64,000 nucleotides of DNA from CBDCGJ01 sp965238305 (GCA_965238305.1 CBDEHK010000001.1:2232001-2296000), one strand, 5' to 3'. Shown: positions 1 through 8,672, counted from the first letter of the stretch. The notes: a model not told the origin generated them from the sequence alone. Translations and numbers: made by a program.

Positions 1-682
1 GAAAGTTATCTTCAAGACCAATTACCCATTTGACGCCGTCCTGCGTGCGACCCTGCATTTCCATCACATGGGTGACCGCATGCGTGGCCCAAATATCGTC
101 GCTATTACGCTCCACAGCCTCCCGGCCGCACTTTTCCGCCGCCGCATATTCCCCTGCTTCTTCTAGGCTGAAGGCATGTAAGCCCAGGACATAACCGTAA
201 CCGGGTAATTCAGGTCGCCATTTAGCGATGACAATGTTGGATGAGGCCAGCATTCCTTTGCTGCCTTCGGTATAAAAATGAAGAAACTGCGCCAAACGCG
301 TACTCAAAGGATCGAAGGGGTGATCGCGCAAGATAGCATCGTAGCGATCACGCGCCGCGATCAAGTCGCCATGACACCAGGCGGCAAGGGCCTCAAGTAA
401 CGCTCGTTCGCGATCACTGGCGCCACGTTTATCGGCAATGTCGCGGGCTGTCTGCAGCGACTTTTGCGCCCGTAAGGCCAGGACCGGAACACCAAATAAA
501 AGGAAAAAGACGCCGAACACATAATGACCCAACATTAGCTCAGGATCTGCATTTAGCGCCGCTTTCAGGTGATCGCCGGTGTCGACAGAAAACGATAGAT
601 AATCACTTACTGTGTTATTGTAATGACTGGCGGCGGTGTTGCTATTCGTTGTTATTGTATTGCCCCAAGCATCGTATTTCAT
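1..682 (-). CDS. TTC38-like tetratricopeptide repeat protein (3' end cut by window edge)
   Basis: The reverse strand is open from the ATG at 682 to the window edge, giving 227 residues with no stop. The start has a good ribosome site (GGGAG, 8 bases upstream). The visible part contains paired-helix, alanine-rich segments and the stretches GYGYVLGLHAF, EEAGEYAAAE, WATHAVTHV and EMQGR, which I recognise from the tetratricopeptide-repeat protein 38 (TTC38) family. These are soluble, widely distributed proteins of about 400-470 residues with no firmly established bacterial function. About half the protein is therefore missing here. No signal peptide is seen. It is divergent from the GGDEF-EAL gene across a 358-base spacer. 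Family assignment is fairly sure; the role is unknown. Confidence 0.75.
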   Translation of the reverse strand, partial: MKYDAWGNTITTNSNTAASHYNNTVSDYLSFSVDTGDHLKAALNADPELMLGHYVFGVFFLLFGVPVLALRAQKSLQTARDIADKRGASDRERALLEALAAWCHGDLIAARDRYDAILRDHPFDPLSTRLAQFLHFYTEGSKGMLASSNIVIAKWRPELPGYGYVLGLHAFSLEEAGEYAAAEKCGREAVERNSDDIWATHAVTHVMEMQGRTQDGVKWVIGLEDNF

Positions 683-1040
683 GGCGTTCTCCCATATTGG
701 TGTTGGTGTTCTGGCCGCCTGGCGCGCGGAACCTAAATGTCGTGTCTCAAATTGGCAAGTATGTATGCGCGAGTGGGGAAGCTCTATCACTAATTTTGCG
801 TGCGCTAGGTAACAGACAACTGTTGCGAATTGGTCAGTTTTTTCACAAATCAACGTCAACAGCGAAGAAAATTTGTCTTTTTGCCTATTTGTAACGGAAG
901 AGTAACCAATTTCCTGCTTAAATGGAGTATGTTCGCCGAATAGCCAAATTCATATGTGTTATTTGTATCTCTTACTATTTGATAGGTTATGACTGTGCAA
1001 ACTGTATTTAGATGTGATTTTTAGTGTTTGGTGAGTTGGA
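683..1040. other. Intergenic spacer between divergent genes
   Basis: This 358-base AT-rich spacer separates two divergent genes and must hold both promoters. Short open frames in it lack ribosome sites and coding character. I see no strong hairpin, RNA gene or clear -35/-10 pair that I would assign. Confidence 0.5.
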
Positions 1041-2738
1041 TTGACGAAATACAATCTACTAGTTGTCGGCCTTGATGGTGCGGTAACCGAAGAGATTGAA
1101 GCGTTTTTACCGAAGCGTTTGTATAATGTCTCGTTGGCCCAAGGTTGGGACAATGGGATCGAAAAATTGACAACAGACGCTGTTGATGCGGTTGTTGTCG
1201 ATTTGATTGAAGGCGTGCGTGACGATGCCCTGACGGCTCTGCTCAGGCTATTCCTTGCCGCCCCAACCGTTGCTGTGATCAAATCTTTTGATGCTAAGCT
1301 TGTTCATGACCTCATTGAAATGGGTGTACAAGAGGTCGTCTCGCGAGACGAAGCGATTGAGCAGCGTCTTGATATCGCCGTTAAATGTGCGCTTGCGCGC
1401 CTGCAAACCCACCGCCACGATAGCCTAACTGGCCTGCTGAACCGTGCGTTGCTGCATGACCGGCTGCAAGTTGCGATTTGTCAGGCGCGTCGATATGACC
1501 ACCAAGTTGCGGTGATGTTTATTGATCTCGATCGCTTCAAGATGGTTAACGACACTTTTGGGCATGCTGCCGGTGACCGGATTTTACGGACGATCGCTGC
1601 TCGTTTGCGCGACACTTTGCGGGATAGCGATACCGTCGCCAGATTAGGCGCCGACACATTTATTGCTGTCATTCCAAATTTGCCGCAGGCCCATTTCATC
1701 ACCAAAGTGGCAGAGAAAATTACCAATGCCCTGTCCGCAACGACTGATATTGATGGTGAAGAGGTTAGTTTAACCGCGAGCATTGGTATTTCGATTTTCC
1801 CTGGTGATGCGAATAATGCCGATGATTTGGTCAAATGCGCCGATGTGGCGATGCAACAGGTAAAAGAACAAGGCGGCGATGCCTTTCGATTTTTTCAGGC
1901 CGATCTACATTCCGAAACTATCCGCCGCCTGAGCATGTCCTTTGAATTGCGTCGCGCTGTCGAAAACGGTGATTTTGAGCTCCACTACCAACCGCAACTT
2001 GATTTGTTCGAAAACAAGGTTGTCGGTGTTGAAGCGCTGATCCGGTGGACTCATGAAGATTTTGGTAGCGTACCGCCGGACGTTTTTGTTCCTTTGGCGG
2101 AAGAATTGGGCGTCATGGTACCGATGGGTGATTGGGTCTTGGATACCGCCTGCCGTCAGCGTCGGGATTGGTTTGATCAAGGCTTGCCGGAATTCCGTGT
2201 CGCGGTGAATTTATCCGCCCATCAGTTTTCCGACGATGGCCTTTTGGCCCATGTCGAAAGTTCGCTTAGAAAGCATTATATAAAACCGGAATATCTAGAA
2301 GTTGAGTTGACCGAAAGCAGCGTGATGCGGGATCCTGATTCCACCCGTCGGGCCTTGCAGGAGCTAAGTGGTGCCGGCGTTGGCATCGCGATTGATGATT
2401 TTGGCACTGGATACTCCTCACTCTCTTATCTCAAACGCTTCCCGCTCGATGTCCTGAAAATTGATCGATCCTTTGTGAACGAGATTACCATGGATTCCTA
2501 TGGCGCAGCGATCGCACGGACAATCATTTCCTTGGCCGACAATTTGAATTTGCTATCGATCGCCGAAGGGATCGAGACTTATGAACAATTGGAGTTCCTA
2601 CGCGCCAACGGCTGTGGCATCGGCCAGGGATATCTTATCGCCCACCCGATGCCGGCAACTGATGCGGCAGCCAGAATTTTGGAATTGAATGCCGTCGGGA
2701 TCGGTGGCGATCAAGATCGCTTCGCCGCCTTGATTTAA
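1041..2738 (+). CDS. Receiver-like/GGDEF/EAL cyclic-di-GMP protein with degenerate GGDEF motif
   Basis: The protein has 565 residues. Residues 1-120 resemble a receiver domain (possible phospho-acceptor Asp in VVVDL). A GGDEF domain starts near residue 128 (DSLTGLLNR), and an EAL domain covers about 300-550. The cyclase signature reads LGADTF instead of GGDEF, so diguanylate cyclase activity is unlikely. The EAL half keeps its key motifs: EALIRW, NLSAHQF, ELTES, DDFGTGYSSL, KIDRSFV, AEGIE and QGY. The likely role is c-di-GMP hydrolysis, with the GGDEF half possibly a GTP-binding regulatory module. The start is TTG at 1041, because an in-frame TGA at 1032 excludes any earlier start. No membrane segment is present, so it should be cytoplasmic. 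It stands alone upstream of the VOC gene with a 92-base gap. Confidence 0.88.
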   Translation: MTKYNLLVVGLDGAVTEEIEAFLPKRLYNVSLAQGWDNGIEKLTTDAVDAVVVDLIEGVRDDALTALLRLFLAAPTVAVIKSFDAKLVHDLIEMGVQEVVSRDEAIEQRLDIAVKCALARLQTHRHDSLTGLLNRALLHDRLQVAICQARRYDHQVAVMFIDLDRFKMVNDTFGHAAGDRILRTIAARLRDTLRDSDTVARLGADTFIAVIPNLPQAHFITKVAEKITNALSATTDIDGEEVSLTASIGISIFPGDANNADDLVKCADVAMQQVKEQGGDAFRFFQADLHSETIRRLSMSFELRRAVENGDFELHYQPQLDLFENKVVGVEALIRWTHEDFGSVPPDVFVPLAEELGVMVPMGDWVLDTACRQRRDWFDQGLPEFRVAVNLSAHQFSDDGLLAHVESSLRKHYIKPEYLEVELTESSVMRDPDSTRRALQELSGAGVGIAIDDFGTGYSSLSYLKRFPLDVLKIDRSFVNEITMDSYGAAIARTIISLADNLNLLSIAEGIETYEQLEFLRANGCGIGQGYLIAHPMPATDAAARILELNAVGIGGDQDRFAALI

Positions 2739-2830
2739 CTTCCTATAGATGCGACCTATTTGGATAAGCATGACGTCATGACCGCGTCGGCTTAAAATCT
2801 TTTGTCGATCTAGATTAGGGAAGTCCATCC

Positions 2831-3667
2831 ATGACAACATTGGCAGAACTCGATCACACCGTCATCAATGTTCGGTTCGCTATGGACGAGGCGCAGGGAC
2901 ATTTCGATGATCTGGGGTTCTTCCTGACCGAACGAGGGTATCATTCGCTTGGTTCGATCAATCACCTAATGATGTTCGAGACCGATTATATCGAACTAAT
3001 CGGGCTGCCGCATGAGAATATCGATAACCCAGGTCGCCCGGAAATCGCGAAGGCTTCACTTGGCATCAACGGCTTAGTGTTCAAAACGACAGATGTGGAT
3101 GAAACATTTGGCCATCTTCAGAACATTAGCATGGCCGGCGCGCCGCCGAAGTCTTTTACCCGCCCGGTGACAACCGCAGATGGCACCTTCGACGCCAGTT
3201 TCAGGACGGTGCATGTCCGTGATGACGTGTTCCCGGGCGGACGGGTCTATTTCTGTGAGCACGGAACGCCCGAATTGGTTTGGCGACCGGAATGGCAAAA
3301 CCATGGCAATGGCGCATTAGCGATGCCGGAATTTGTCATTGTCTCCGAAGCCGCGGCGACGGAAGCCGCTAATTTCGCCAAACTTTTACAGGTGGACGTA
3401 CAAGCCCTCGAAAACGGACTTTCGATCGATTATTCACATGGTCATATCCTGGTAATGACACCGGCGGCCTATGGTGAAAGATACGGTACGCTTGCTTCGG
3501 CGACGAATGATCGCAGATCAATATTTGGTGCCATTGTCATTCGCAGTAATAATTTAGCGGCGGTGAAAGCACTTGCAGCCAGTTTAGCGACAAGCGCCAT
3601 AGTTGACACGGACCGGGTGATTGTCCGGGACAATGAGTTCGATACGGTGCTGGAATTTGTCGCCTAA
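2831..3667 (+). CDS. VOC superfamily (glyoxalase-like) protein
   Basis: This 278-residue protein begins with LAELDHTVINV, the usual first strand of a vicinal-oxygen-chelate module. It continues with the pattern typical of the glyoxalase-like group (PF13468 type): histidine 9 and an FETDYIELIG segment carrying an acidic metal ligand. A second, weaker module occupies the C-terminal half from about residue 155 (PEFVIVSEAAAT). Members of this family are metal-dependent lyases, dioxygenases or resistance proteins, and the substrate cannot be read from sequence. It converges with the metallo-hydrolase gene, with only 8 bases between the two stop codons. Family is fairly sure; reaction unknown. Confidence 0.75.
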   Translation: MTTLAELDHTVINVRFAMDEAQGHFDDLGFFLTERGYHSLGSINHLMMFETDYIELIGLPHENIDNPGRPEIAKASLGINGLVFKTTDVDETFGHLQNISMAGAPPKSFTRPVTTADGTFDASFRTVHVRDDVFPGGRVYFCEHGTPELVWRPEWQNHGNGALAMPEFVIVSEAAATEAANFAKLLQVDVQALENGLSIDYSHGHILVMTPAAYGERYGTLASATNDRRSIFGAIVIRSNNLAAVKALAASLATSAIVDTDRVIVRDNEFDTVLEFVA

Positions 3668-3675
3668 TTGAATCG

Positions 3676-4482
3676 TCATGAGTATTTCGGCATTTCATCC
3701 AAACGAACGATAACATCTTTACTGGCATCCGTGGCGATAGGATAGCGTGCCATAACCAGGGGGTCATGGCCGGGTACGATATGGTGATTGCTCTCAGCCA
3801 GGCCGCGCATCTTACTAAAGCCGTCGACCATGTCGGCGACGTTATAGACGATCGGAAAGGGCGAGACCGCTTCCATATTCTCATAAAAATGACTGGCGTC
3901 GGAAGCCAGGACGACCCAACCGCGCTTGGTCAGCACCCGCACACATTGCACACCCATGGTGTGCCCGCCGATGAGATGCACTTCGATCCCGGGCGCGATT
4001 TGGCCGGCGCCATTATAAAACTGCACCCGCCCGTCAAAAAGGCGATGGATCATGGTGGCGACATGGCGGGCGCTATAGGCGTGGGAAAATACGCCCTCGC
4101 ACATATGGCGACCGCTGACATAGTTCATTTCCAGTTCCTGGATGTGATATCGGGCGGCGGGGAAATCATCGAGAGTACCGGCGTGATCGTAATGCATATG
4201 TGTGACGATGACGTCCTTGATCGTTGCCGCGTCGATATCCAGCATGGTCAGCGCTTCGCGGGGTAGGCGGGTGACCACCCGGCCACGCGTCGCCGCTTCT
4301 TTGTGATCGAAGCCGGTATCGACAACGATGGTGCGGTTTTCATTACGGACCACCCAAATGAAATAATCAATCGGCATCTGGCTGTCGTGGGGATCATGGG
4401 CGATGAAGTTATCGTTCCGGGTGCGGTTGTCCATAGTGCCGTATTTAAGGGCAAAAACTTCATAGATTTCTGGATCGCTCAT
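3676..4482 (-). CDS. Metallo-beta-lactamase-fold hydrolase, N-acyl homoserine lactonase-like
   Basis: The product is 268 residues from the ATG at 4482, which has a strong ribosome site (GGGAGG). The frame stays open another 264 bases upstream, but that part is the antisense of the neighbouring dehydrogenase and is not real. The zinc motif HMHYDH lies at residues 95-100, preceded by VVDTGFD and followed by GGHTMG and a C-terminal VPGHDP. This layout is that of the AiiA/AttM lactonase branch. It suggests hydrolysis of a lactone or ester, but quorum-signal hydrolysis is not proven, since many relatives act on other lactones. It lies 14 bases downstream of an SDR gene on the same strand, so the two are probably one transcript, perhaps an alcohol-to-lactone-to-acid pathway. 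Confidence 0.82.
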   Translation of the reverse strand: MSDPEIYEVFALKYGTMDNRTRNDNFIAHDPHDSQMPIDYFIWVVRNENRTIVVDTGFDHKEAATRGRVVTRLPREALTMLDIDAATIKDVIVTHMHYDHAGTLDDFPAARYHIQELEMNYVSGRHMCEGVFSHAYSARHVATMIHRLFDGRVQFYNGAGQIAPGIEVHLIGGHTMGVQCVRVLTKRGWVVLASDASHFYENMEAVSPFPIVYNVADMVDGFSKMRGLAESNHHIVPGHDPLVMARYPIATDASKDVIVRLDEMPKYS

Positions 4483-4496
4483 GTGCTGCTGCCTCC

Positions 4497-5267
4497 CTAG
4501 CGTGCCGTATAACCACCGTCGATGACCAGCTCGCTGCCGGTCATGAATTTGCTTTCGTCCGAGATCAGAAAGACCACGCCTTCGGCGATGTCCTTTGGCT
4601 CCCCCATACTGCCGGTCGGTTGCGATGTTTCGATGAATTGCCGCATGGTATCGCCGCTGCGTTGGATGCCAGACTGCACCATTGGCGTGTCGATGAAACC
4701 TGGATGCACAGAGTTCACCCGGATGGCGTCGCCGCGCTGCGCGCATTCCAGAGCAACGACTTTGGTCAGCAACTTGACGCCGCCCTTCGAAGCCGCATAG
4801 GCACCCGCATGCGGGATGCCGATCAAACCCAAGACGGAAGAAACATTGACGATAGAACCGCTCTCGCCATTGTCCAGCATCGCCTTGATCCCATGTTTTA
4901 CACCCAAAAAGACACCATCAAGATTGACGGTTATTGTCCGCCGCCAGTTTTCCAGGGTGGTTTCATGGATCGGACCTCCATTGCCACTTACGCCGGCATT
5001 ATTGACTAGGCCGTCGATGCGACCGTGGCGGGCTAAGACATCATCGATCACTTGTATCCATTCGTTTTCTTGGGTTACGTCATGATGCAAGTAAAGCGCG
5101 TCCGGATCATGAACACGAATTTGATCCAGAGCCACATCGCTTTGCGGATCTTGGATATCAGTAATGACGACTTTTGCGCCCTCTTCCGCCAAACGGGTCG
5201 CACTCGCTAAACCCAGTCCGGACGCTCCACCGGTCACGATGACGACTTTATCCTTTACTCTTGCCAC
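4497..5267 (-). CDS. Short-chain dehydrogenase/reductase (SDR)
   Basis: This is a classical SDR of 256 residues. The cofactor motif TGGASGLG sits near residue 12, NNAG near 90, the catalytic serine in NVSS and the YAASK tyrosine-lysine pair near 156. A D-rich segment after beta-2 (VITDIQD) favours NAD(H). I prefer the GTG start at 5267, which has AGAGAAG a few bases upstream and gives the usual MARVKDKVV beginning. A TTG at 5282 would add five residues. The C-terminal GSELVIDGGYTAR is typical of the family. It is co-directional with the lactonase-like gene (14-base gap). The substrate is not deducible; an alcohol or hydroxyacyl compound is plausible. Confidence 0.88.
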   Translation of the reverse strand: MARVKDKVVIVTGGASGLGLASATRLAEEGAKVVITDIQDPQSDVALDQIRVHDPDALYLHHDVTQENEWIQVIDDVLARHGRIDGLVNNAGVSGNGGPIHETTLENWRRTITVNLDGVFLGVKHGIKAMLDNGESGSIVNVSSVLGLIGIPHAGAYAASKGGVKLLTKVVALECAQRGDAIRVNSVHPGFIDTPMVQSGIQRSGDTMRQFIETSQPTGSMGEPKDIAEGVVFLISDESKFMTGSELVIDGGYTAR

Positions 5268-5362
5268 TATCTTCTCTTTCAATCATTGCAACGATGGGGG
5301 AGCATGCGACGGATCGCGCCCAAGATCAATCTCGGTTAACGGAGATACCAGGGAGCGAGAAC

Positions 5363-5464
5363 ATGCACGAGCGCGTTTGGAAAATTCGCGGGGCCGACAG
5401 GGCTTTCCCGCTGGATGTTATCGGGTTAAAAAGACGCCATACTGGGAATGAGGAAGCAATATGA
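5363..5464 (+). CDS. Possible 33-residue upstream ORF coupled to SDR
   Basis: An ATG at 5363 follows GGGAGCGAG by a few bases and opens a 33-codon frame, rich in basic residues, that ends at TGA 5462-5464. That stop overlaps the ATG of the following SDR gene (ATGA), an arrangement typical of translational coupling. No homologue is recognised and composition does not settle coding status. It could be a real small protein, a leader that tunes translation of the SDR, or chance. Confidence 0.3.
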   Translation: MHERVWKIRGADRAFPLDVIGLKRRHTGNEEAI

Positions 5465-6210
5465 ACAACATCGACTTATCCGGCCGGGTCGCGACGATCA
5501 CTGGCGGGGCGCAGGGCATTGGTTTTGCCGCGGCCTCCCGCTTGTTGGCATCGGGCGCTAAGGTGGCGCTCTGGGATATCGATCAAGCCGGATTGGACAA
5601 GGCTGTGGAAGCCCTCGACAGCGATAGCGTCATCGGGCATCCGGTCGATATCACCAAGCCTGAGGCGGTTGATGGTGCCTTGCACGCGGTGATGGAACGT
5701 TTTGGCAGTCTTGATATCTTGGTCAACAATGCCGGTATCACTGGGCCCAACCAAACCACCTGGGAATATTCGGTGGAAGATTGGTACAAGGTCATCGACC
5801 TGGATCTGAACGCCGTTTTTCTCTGTTGCCGGGCGGTGGTGCCGGGCATGATCGACCGGGGTTATGGCCGCATCGTCAATATCGCTTCGATCGCTGGCAA
5901 AGAAGGCAATCCGAACGCGCCGGCCTATAGCACCGCCAAGGCAGGGGTGATCGGCCTGACTAAAAGTCTGGGCAAAGAATTGGCGCAATCGGGGGTGTTG
6001 GTCAATTGCATCACCCCGGCAGCGATCCGCACCGCTATCTTCGATCAAATGACGCAAGCCCATATCGACTTTATGTTGTCGAAGATCCCCATGGGCCGTT
6101 TTGGTCAGGTGGATGAGGCGGCATCGATGATCGCTTGGCTGGCGTCGGAAGATTGCGCCTTTTCCACCGGCGCGGTCTTCGACCTGTCCGGTGGCCGGGC
6201 GACTTATTAA
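5461..6210 (+). CDS. Short-chain dehydrogenase/reductase (SDR)
   Basis: This 249-residue classical SDR has the cofactor motif TGGAQGIG near residue 15, WDID after beta-2 (NAD-type acidic residue), NNAG near 89, serine in NIASIAG and YSTAK at the active site. The C-terminus GAVFDLSGGRATY matches the usual SDR ending. The ribosome site GAGGAAG precedes the ATG. It most resembles FabG-type sugar or hydroxyacid dehydrogenases, but substrate is not assignable. The next SDR begins 23 bases after its stop, so the two are likely co-transcribed. They are not close copies, so this is a pathway pair rather than a recent duplication. Confidence 0.88.
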   Translation: MNNIDLSGRVATITGGAQGIGFAAASRLLASGAKVALWDIDQAGLDKAVEALDSDSVIGHPVDITKPEAVDGALHAVMERFGSLDILVNNAGITGPNQTTWEYSVEDWYKVIDLDLNAVFLCCRAVVPGMIDRGYGRIVNIASIAGKEGNPNAPAYSTAKAGVIGLTKSLGKELAQSGVLVNCITPAAIRTAIFDQMTQAHIDFMLSKIPMGRFGQVDEAASMIAWLASEDCAFSTGAVFDLSGGRATY

Positions 6211-6233
6211 TTCAACATCCCAAGGAAAAAATT

Positions 6234-7079
6234 ATGGGAAGATTAGACGGAAAAGTCGCGGTTATCACCGGCGGCGCCAGCGGCATTGGCCGCGCTACGG
6301 TTGAACGATTCATCGAAGAAGGCGCCCGCGTCGTCATCGGCGATATTCAAGATGATAAAGGCCAATCGCTAGCTGACAAGTTGGGGGCTGCGGCGGTCTA
6401 TCAAAATTGTGATGTCACCAACGAAGCCGCCGTTGAAACCATAGTCGCAAAAGCACAATCGGCCTTTGGCGGTCTTGACTGTATGTTCAACAATGCCGGC
6501 GCACCGGGGGTGACGGATTCTATTCTGGAAACCGATGTTGACGGTTTCGATTTCACCGTCGCTTTGTTACTGCGCAGTGTTTTTCTGGGTATGAAACATG
6601 CCGGTCGGGTGATGGCGGCACAAGGTTCCGGCTCGATCATTTCAACCGCTAGTATCGCCGGCCTGCGTGGTGGTTTCGGCCCGCACATCTATGCCGCGAC
6701 AAAAACTGCCGTGATCAACTTGACCCGCTCGGTGGGACAGGAACTGGGCGAAAAAAGCGTTCGGGTCAATTGCATCTGCCCGGGCGGTATTGCCACGCCG
6801 ATATTTGGCACCGCCATGGATCTACCGACGCAAGTCCTCGACGACAGCGCCGAGCGAATGAAAGCAATGCTGGCGATGGCGCAAGCGATCCCGCGTGCTG
6901 GTTTGCCTGAAGATATTGCCAATGCTGCTCTCTTCTTAGCCAGCGATGACAGCACCTTTGTCAACGGCCACGCCATGGTCGTCGACGGCGGCCTGACTAC
7001 TGGTGGAAAATTTAGCGAAAGCCGCGCCCGCAGCGAACTAATGCGCCAAAACATGGTCTCCCACTACGCGGAAGAGTGA
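6234..7079 (+). CDS. Short-chain dehydrogenase/reductase (SDR)
   Basis: The product is 281 residues from the ATG at 6234, which follows AAGGAAA. An upstream in-frame extension overlaps the previous SDR and is rejected. The motifs are TGGASGIG near residue 13, IGDIQD after beta-2, NNAG near 90, serine in STASIAG and YAATK near 158. The 30-residue C-terminal tail after DGGLTTGGK is longer than in most SDRs and rich in charged residues. The family includes alcohol, steroid and cyclohexanol dehydrogenases. It is the third SDR within 2.6 kb and probably shares a transcript with the one before it. Confidence 0.88.
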   Translation: MGRLDGKVAVITGGASGIGRATVERFIEEGARVVIGDIQDDKGQSLADKLGAAAVYQNCDVTNEAAVETIVAKAQSAFGGLDCMFNNAGAPGVTDSILETDVDGFDFTVALLLRSVFLGMKHAGRVMAAQGSGSIISTASIAGLRGGFGPHIYAATKTAVINLTRSVGQELGEKSVRVNCICPGGIATPIFGTAMDLPTQVLDDSAERMKAMLAMAQAIPRAGLPEDIANAALFLASDDSTFVNGHAMVVDGGLTTGGKFSESRARSELMRQNMVSHYAEE

Positions 7080-7124
7080 AGAGAGGATTGCTATTTTACC
7101 CTTTTTGGCTGTATTGTAATTTGC

Positions 7125-8249
7125 ATGAAGTTATACATTGCTGGTCGACGGGGCCTTATTTTTGTTTTTTTGATGTTGTTATTCGTCGGTTGCCAGACAA
7201 CAGCGGCAAACTTACCAGGGTCACCAACGAGTGAGATCGAAAGCAAAATTAATGCGTTCAAAATTGCTGCAGCCCAAGAAGACTGGAAATCAATTTCCAA
7301 ACTAATTTCATCCTCAGACCGCGCTGCACTAGCCGAATCTAAATCTCAAGCTCTAGAAACTCTCAGAGCTGGTTTAAGCAACCCTGTGAATTGCCTTACC
7401 AAATATGAAATCAGTGAAATTCGAAGTGCAGGTGATACTGCATTGGTTCTAACGTACATTTATGTCCCCTCGAACTTGACGAATTCGAGTGGGATTATCA
7501 ACTTTTTGATAGGTACGTACAAATATCTTGGTCAGGACAATCTTTGCGCTAAGGCGCGGGCTTGGCAGGTAAACAGAGATCTTGCTGGTGCAAGTATGAA
7601 GCGAGGACCAAAGCCGACCCAATGGTATCTTGTCAAAGAGGGTGGGGAGTGGAGAATATTTCTCGGCTTTGCAAAGCTGGCCGAATTGATAAAGTACGAA
7701 GCCCACGCGAAGGAAGCGATGCGCGATTCTGATTTCTCCCGCGCGAGTGAACTTTACCAGGAAATTCAAAACTTCCGTCACCCATTTGACGACATACTGC
7801 TTGAAAAACAAATTGCATCTAGCGGCATTCATTCCAAAACTGAAGATGTACTAAATGAAATTCGTGATCGCGCCAGACGCGAATACAACGCTCTGGACAG
7901 GCGTAAGAATGCACACAGCTATCAGGATACTTTCTTGGAAATTAGTCATGAATTCCACCGCACATCTGATGCACGTGGTGAAATTCACGCTGAGGTCAGT
8001 TTCGTTGTCAAGAACAATGGACTAAGTAATATTAAGTATTTGTTGATAAACGCGCATTTTGAAGATCCGGTTGGCAAGCACGTATCGGAGAGGCGTGTTT
8101 TGGTGGTCAACAATCTTGATCATGAAGGTAAGCAGTTAAAATATTTGCAAGCTGGGGCGACTGCTGAACGCAATTTTACGGAAACACTTCCACCCGAATG
8201 GGAGAAGGGTAAGGTTCGGTTTTCGATTATTTCCCTTGAGTTAGAGTAA
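7125..8249 (+). CDS. Putative lipoprotein of unknown function
   Basis: The 374-residue product starts with a basic N-terminus, a hydrophobic stretch and the lipobox FVGC, placing the modified cysteine near residue 23, so it is most likely a lipoprotein. The mature part is hydrophilic, with helical stretches at about 180-270. A C-terminal domain (residues about 285-374) has beta-rich segments such as EVSFVVKNNG and a closing strand VRFSIISLELE, reminiscent of immunoglobulin-like folds. I do not recognise the family. The gene is visibly richer in A and T than its neighbours and uses AAA, AAT and TTT freely, which may indicate later acquisition. The start context is weak in Shine-Dalgarno match. 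A tiny membrane-peptide frame follows directly. Confidence 0.7.
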   Translation: MKLYIAGRRGLIFVFLMLLFVGCQTTAANLPGSPTSEIESKINAFKIAAAQEDWKSISKLISSSDRAALAESKSQALETLRAGLSNPVNCLTKYEISEIRSAGDTALVLTYIYVPSNLTNSSGIINFLIGTYKYLGQDNLCAKARAWQVNRDLAGASMKRGPKPTQWYLVKEGGEWRIFLGFAKLAELIKYEAHAKEAMRDSDFSRASELYQEIQNFRHPFDDILLEKQIASSGIHSKTEDVLNEIRDRARREYNALDRRKNAHSYQDTFLEISHEFHRTSDARGEIHAEVSFVVKNNGLSNIKYLLINAHFEDPVGKHVSERRVLVVNNLDHEGKQLKYLQAGATAERNFTETLPPEWEKGKVRFSIISLELE

Positions 8250-8250
8250 C

Positions 8251-8349
8251 ATGATGAAATGGCAACCGCCAAGATACGTACTTGTCGTCATACTTATTTG
8301 TGCGCTGATTTTCGTTGCAGGACTTGGCTATCTCTCGAACTGGCAATAG
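8251..8349 (+). CDS. Possible 32-residue single-pass membrane peptide
   Basis: The frame starts with ATG ATG one base after the stop of the lipoprotein gene. It encodes a short basic head (MMKWQPPRY), about 18 hydrophobic residues (VLVVILICALIFVAGLGY) and a short tail, then TAG at 8347-8349. The layout is typical of a small inner-membrane protein made by translational coupling. GAG in the end of the upstream gene may serve as ribosome site. No homologue is recognised, and its size means only the hydrophobic pattern and position support it. Confidence 0.45.
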   Translation: MMKWQPPRYVLVVILICALIFVAGLGYLSNWQ

Positions 8350-8672
8350 CGGATAGACAGTCTGTCGCCCGGACATAGTGTGGTTTATTTGTCGTGCGAG
8401 TACGCGGTAAATACCTTGACGTATCTTCTCCGTGCCACTAGGTTCCATCCACCATGCGAGCACAGATGCAAAATAGAGGTTTGCTCCTCCGACTTATGAC
8501 CCCGGTTCTCTAGACGAGTACCGGCGCTATCGCCTGTGTAATGCGGCGAGATTTTGCAGAAACATATCTTCACAAAATAACCGAAACATACACCAGTCAC
8601 CTATTGTTGGCGTGAAAATTGAATTAGAATCAACGCACGCATCATGGGGACTGAGACGCCAGGAGCAAACAA
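8350..8672. other. leuA upstream region with a hairpin
   Basis: This is a 323-base stretch without a convincing gene. A 9-base stem with one mismatch and a 5-base loop lies at 8502-8524 (CCGGTTCTC / GAGTACCGG). It lacks a T run, so it is not a simple terminator. No leucine-rich leader peptide or leu attenuator is visible. The 3' part is AT-richer and should contain the leuA promoter. Confidence 0.45.

Noticed and set aside
4483..4746. 88-residue N-terminal extension of the lactonase-like protein
   Set aside because: It is the antisense of the dehydrogenase gene; the internal ATG at 4482 has a strong ribosome site and gives the family start.
6135..6233. Earlier start of the third SDR
   Set aside because: It overlaps the previous SDR out of frame; the ATG at 6234 has AAGGAAA upstream and gives the normal N-terminus.
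8490..8530. tRNA-like fragment near the hairpin at 8502-8524
   Set aside because: No complete cloverleaf, no T-arm GTTC sequence and no CCA end could be built.
8385..8600. Minus-strand 71-codon frame upstream of leuA
   Set aside because: Contains no recognisable domain, has no ribosome site and lies in spacer DNA; probably chance.
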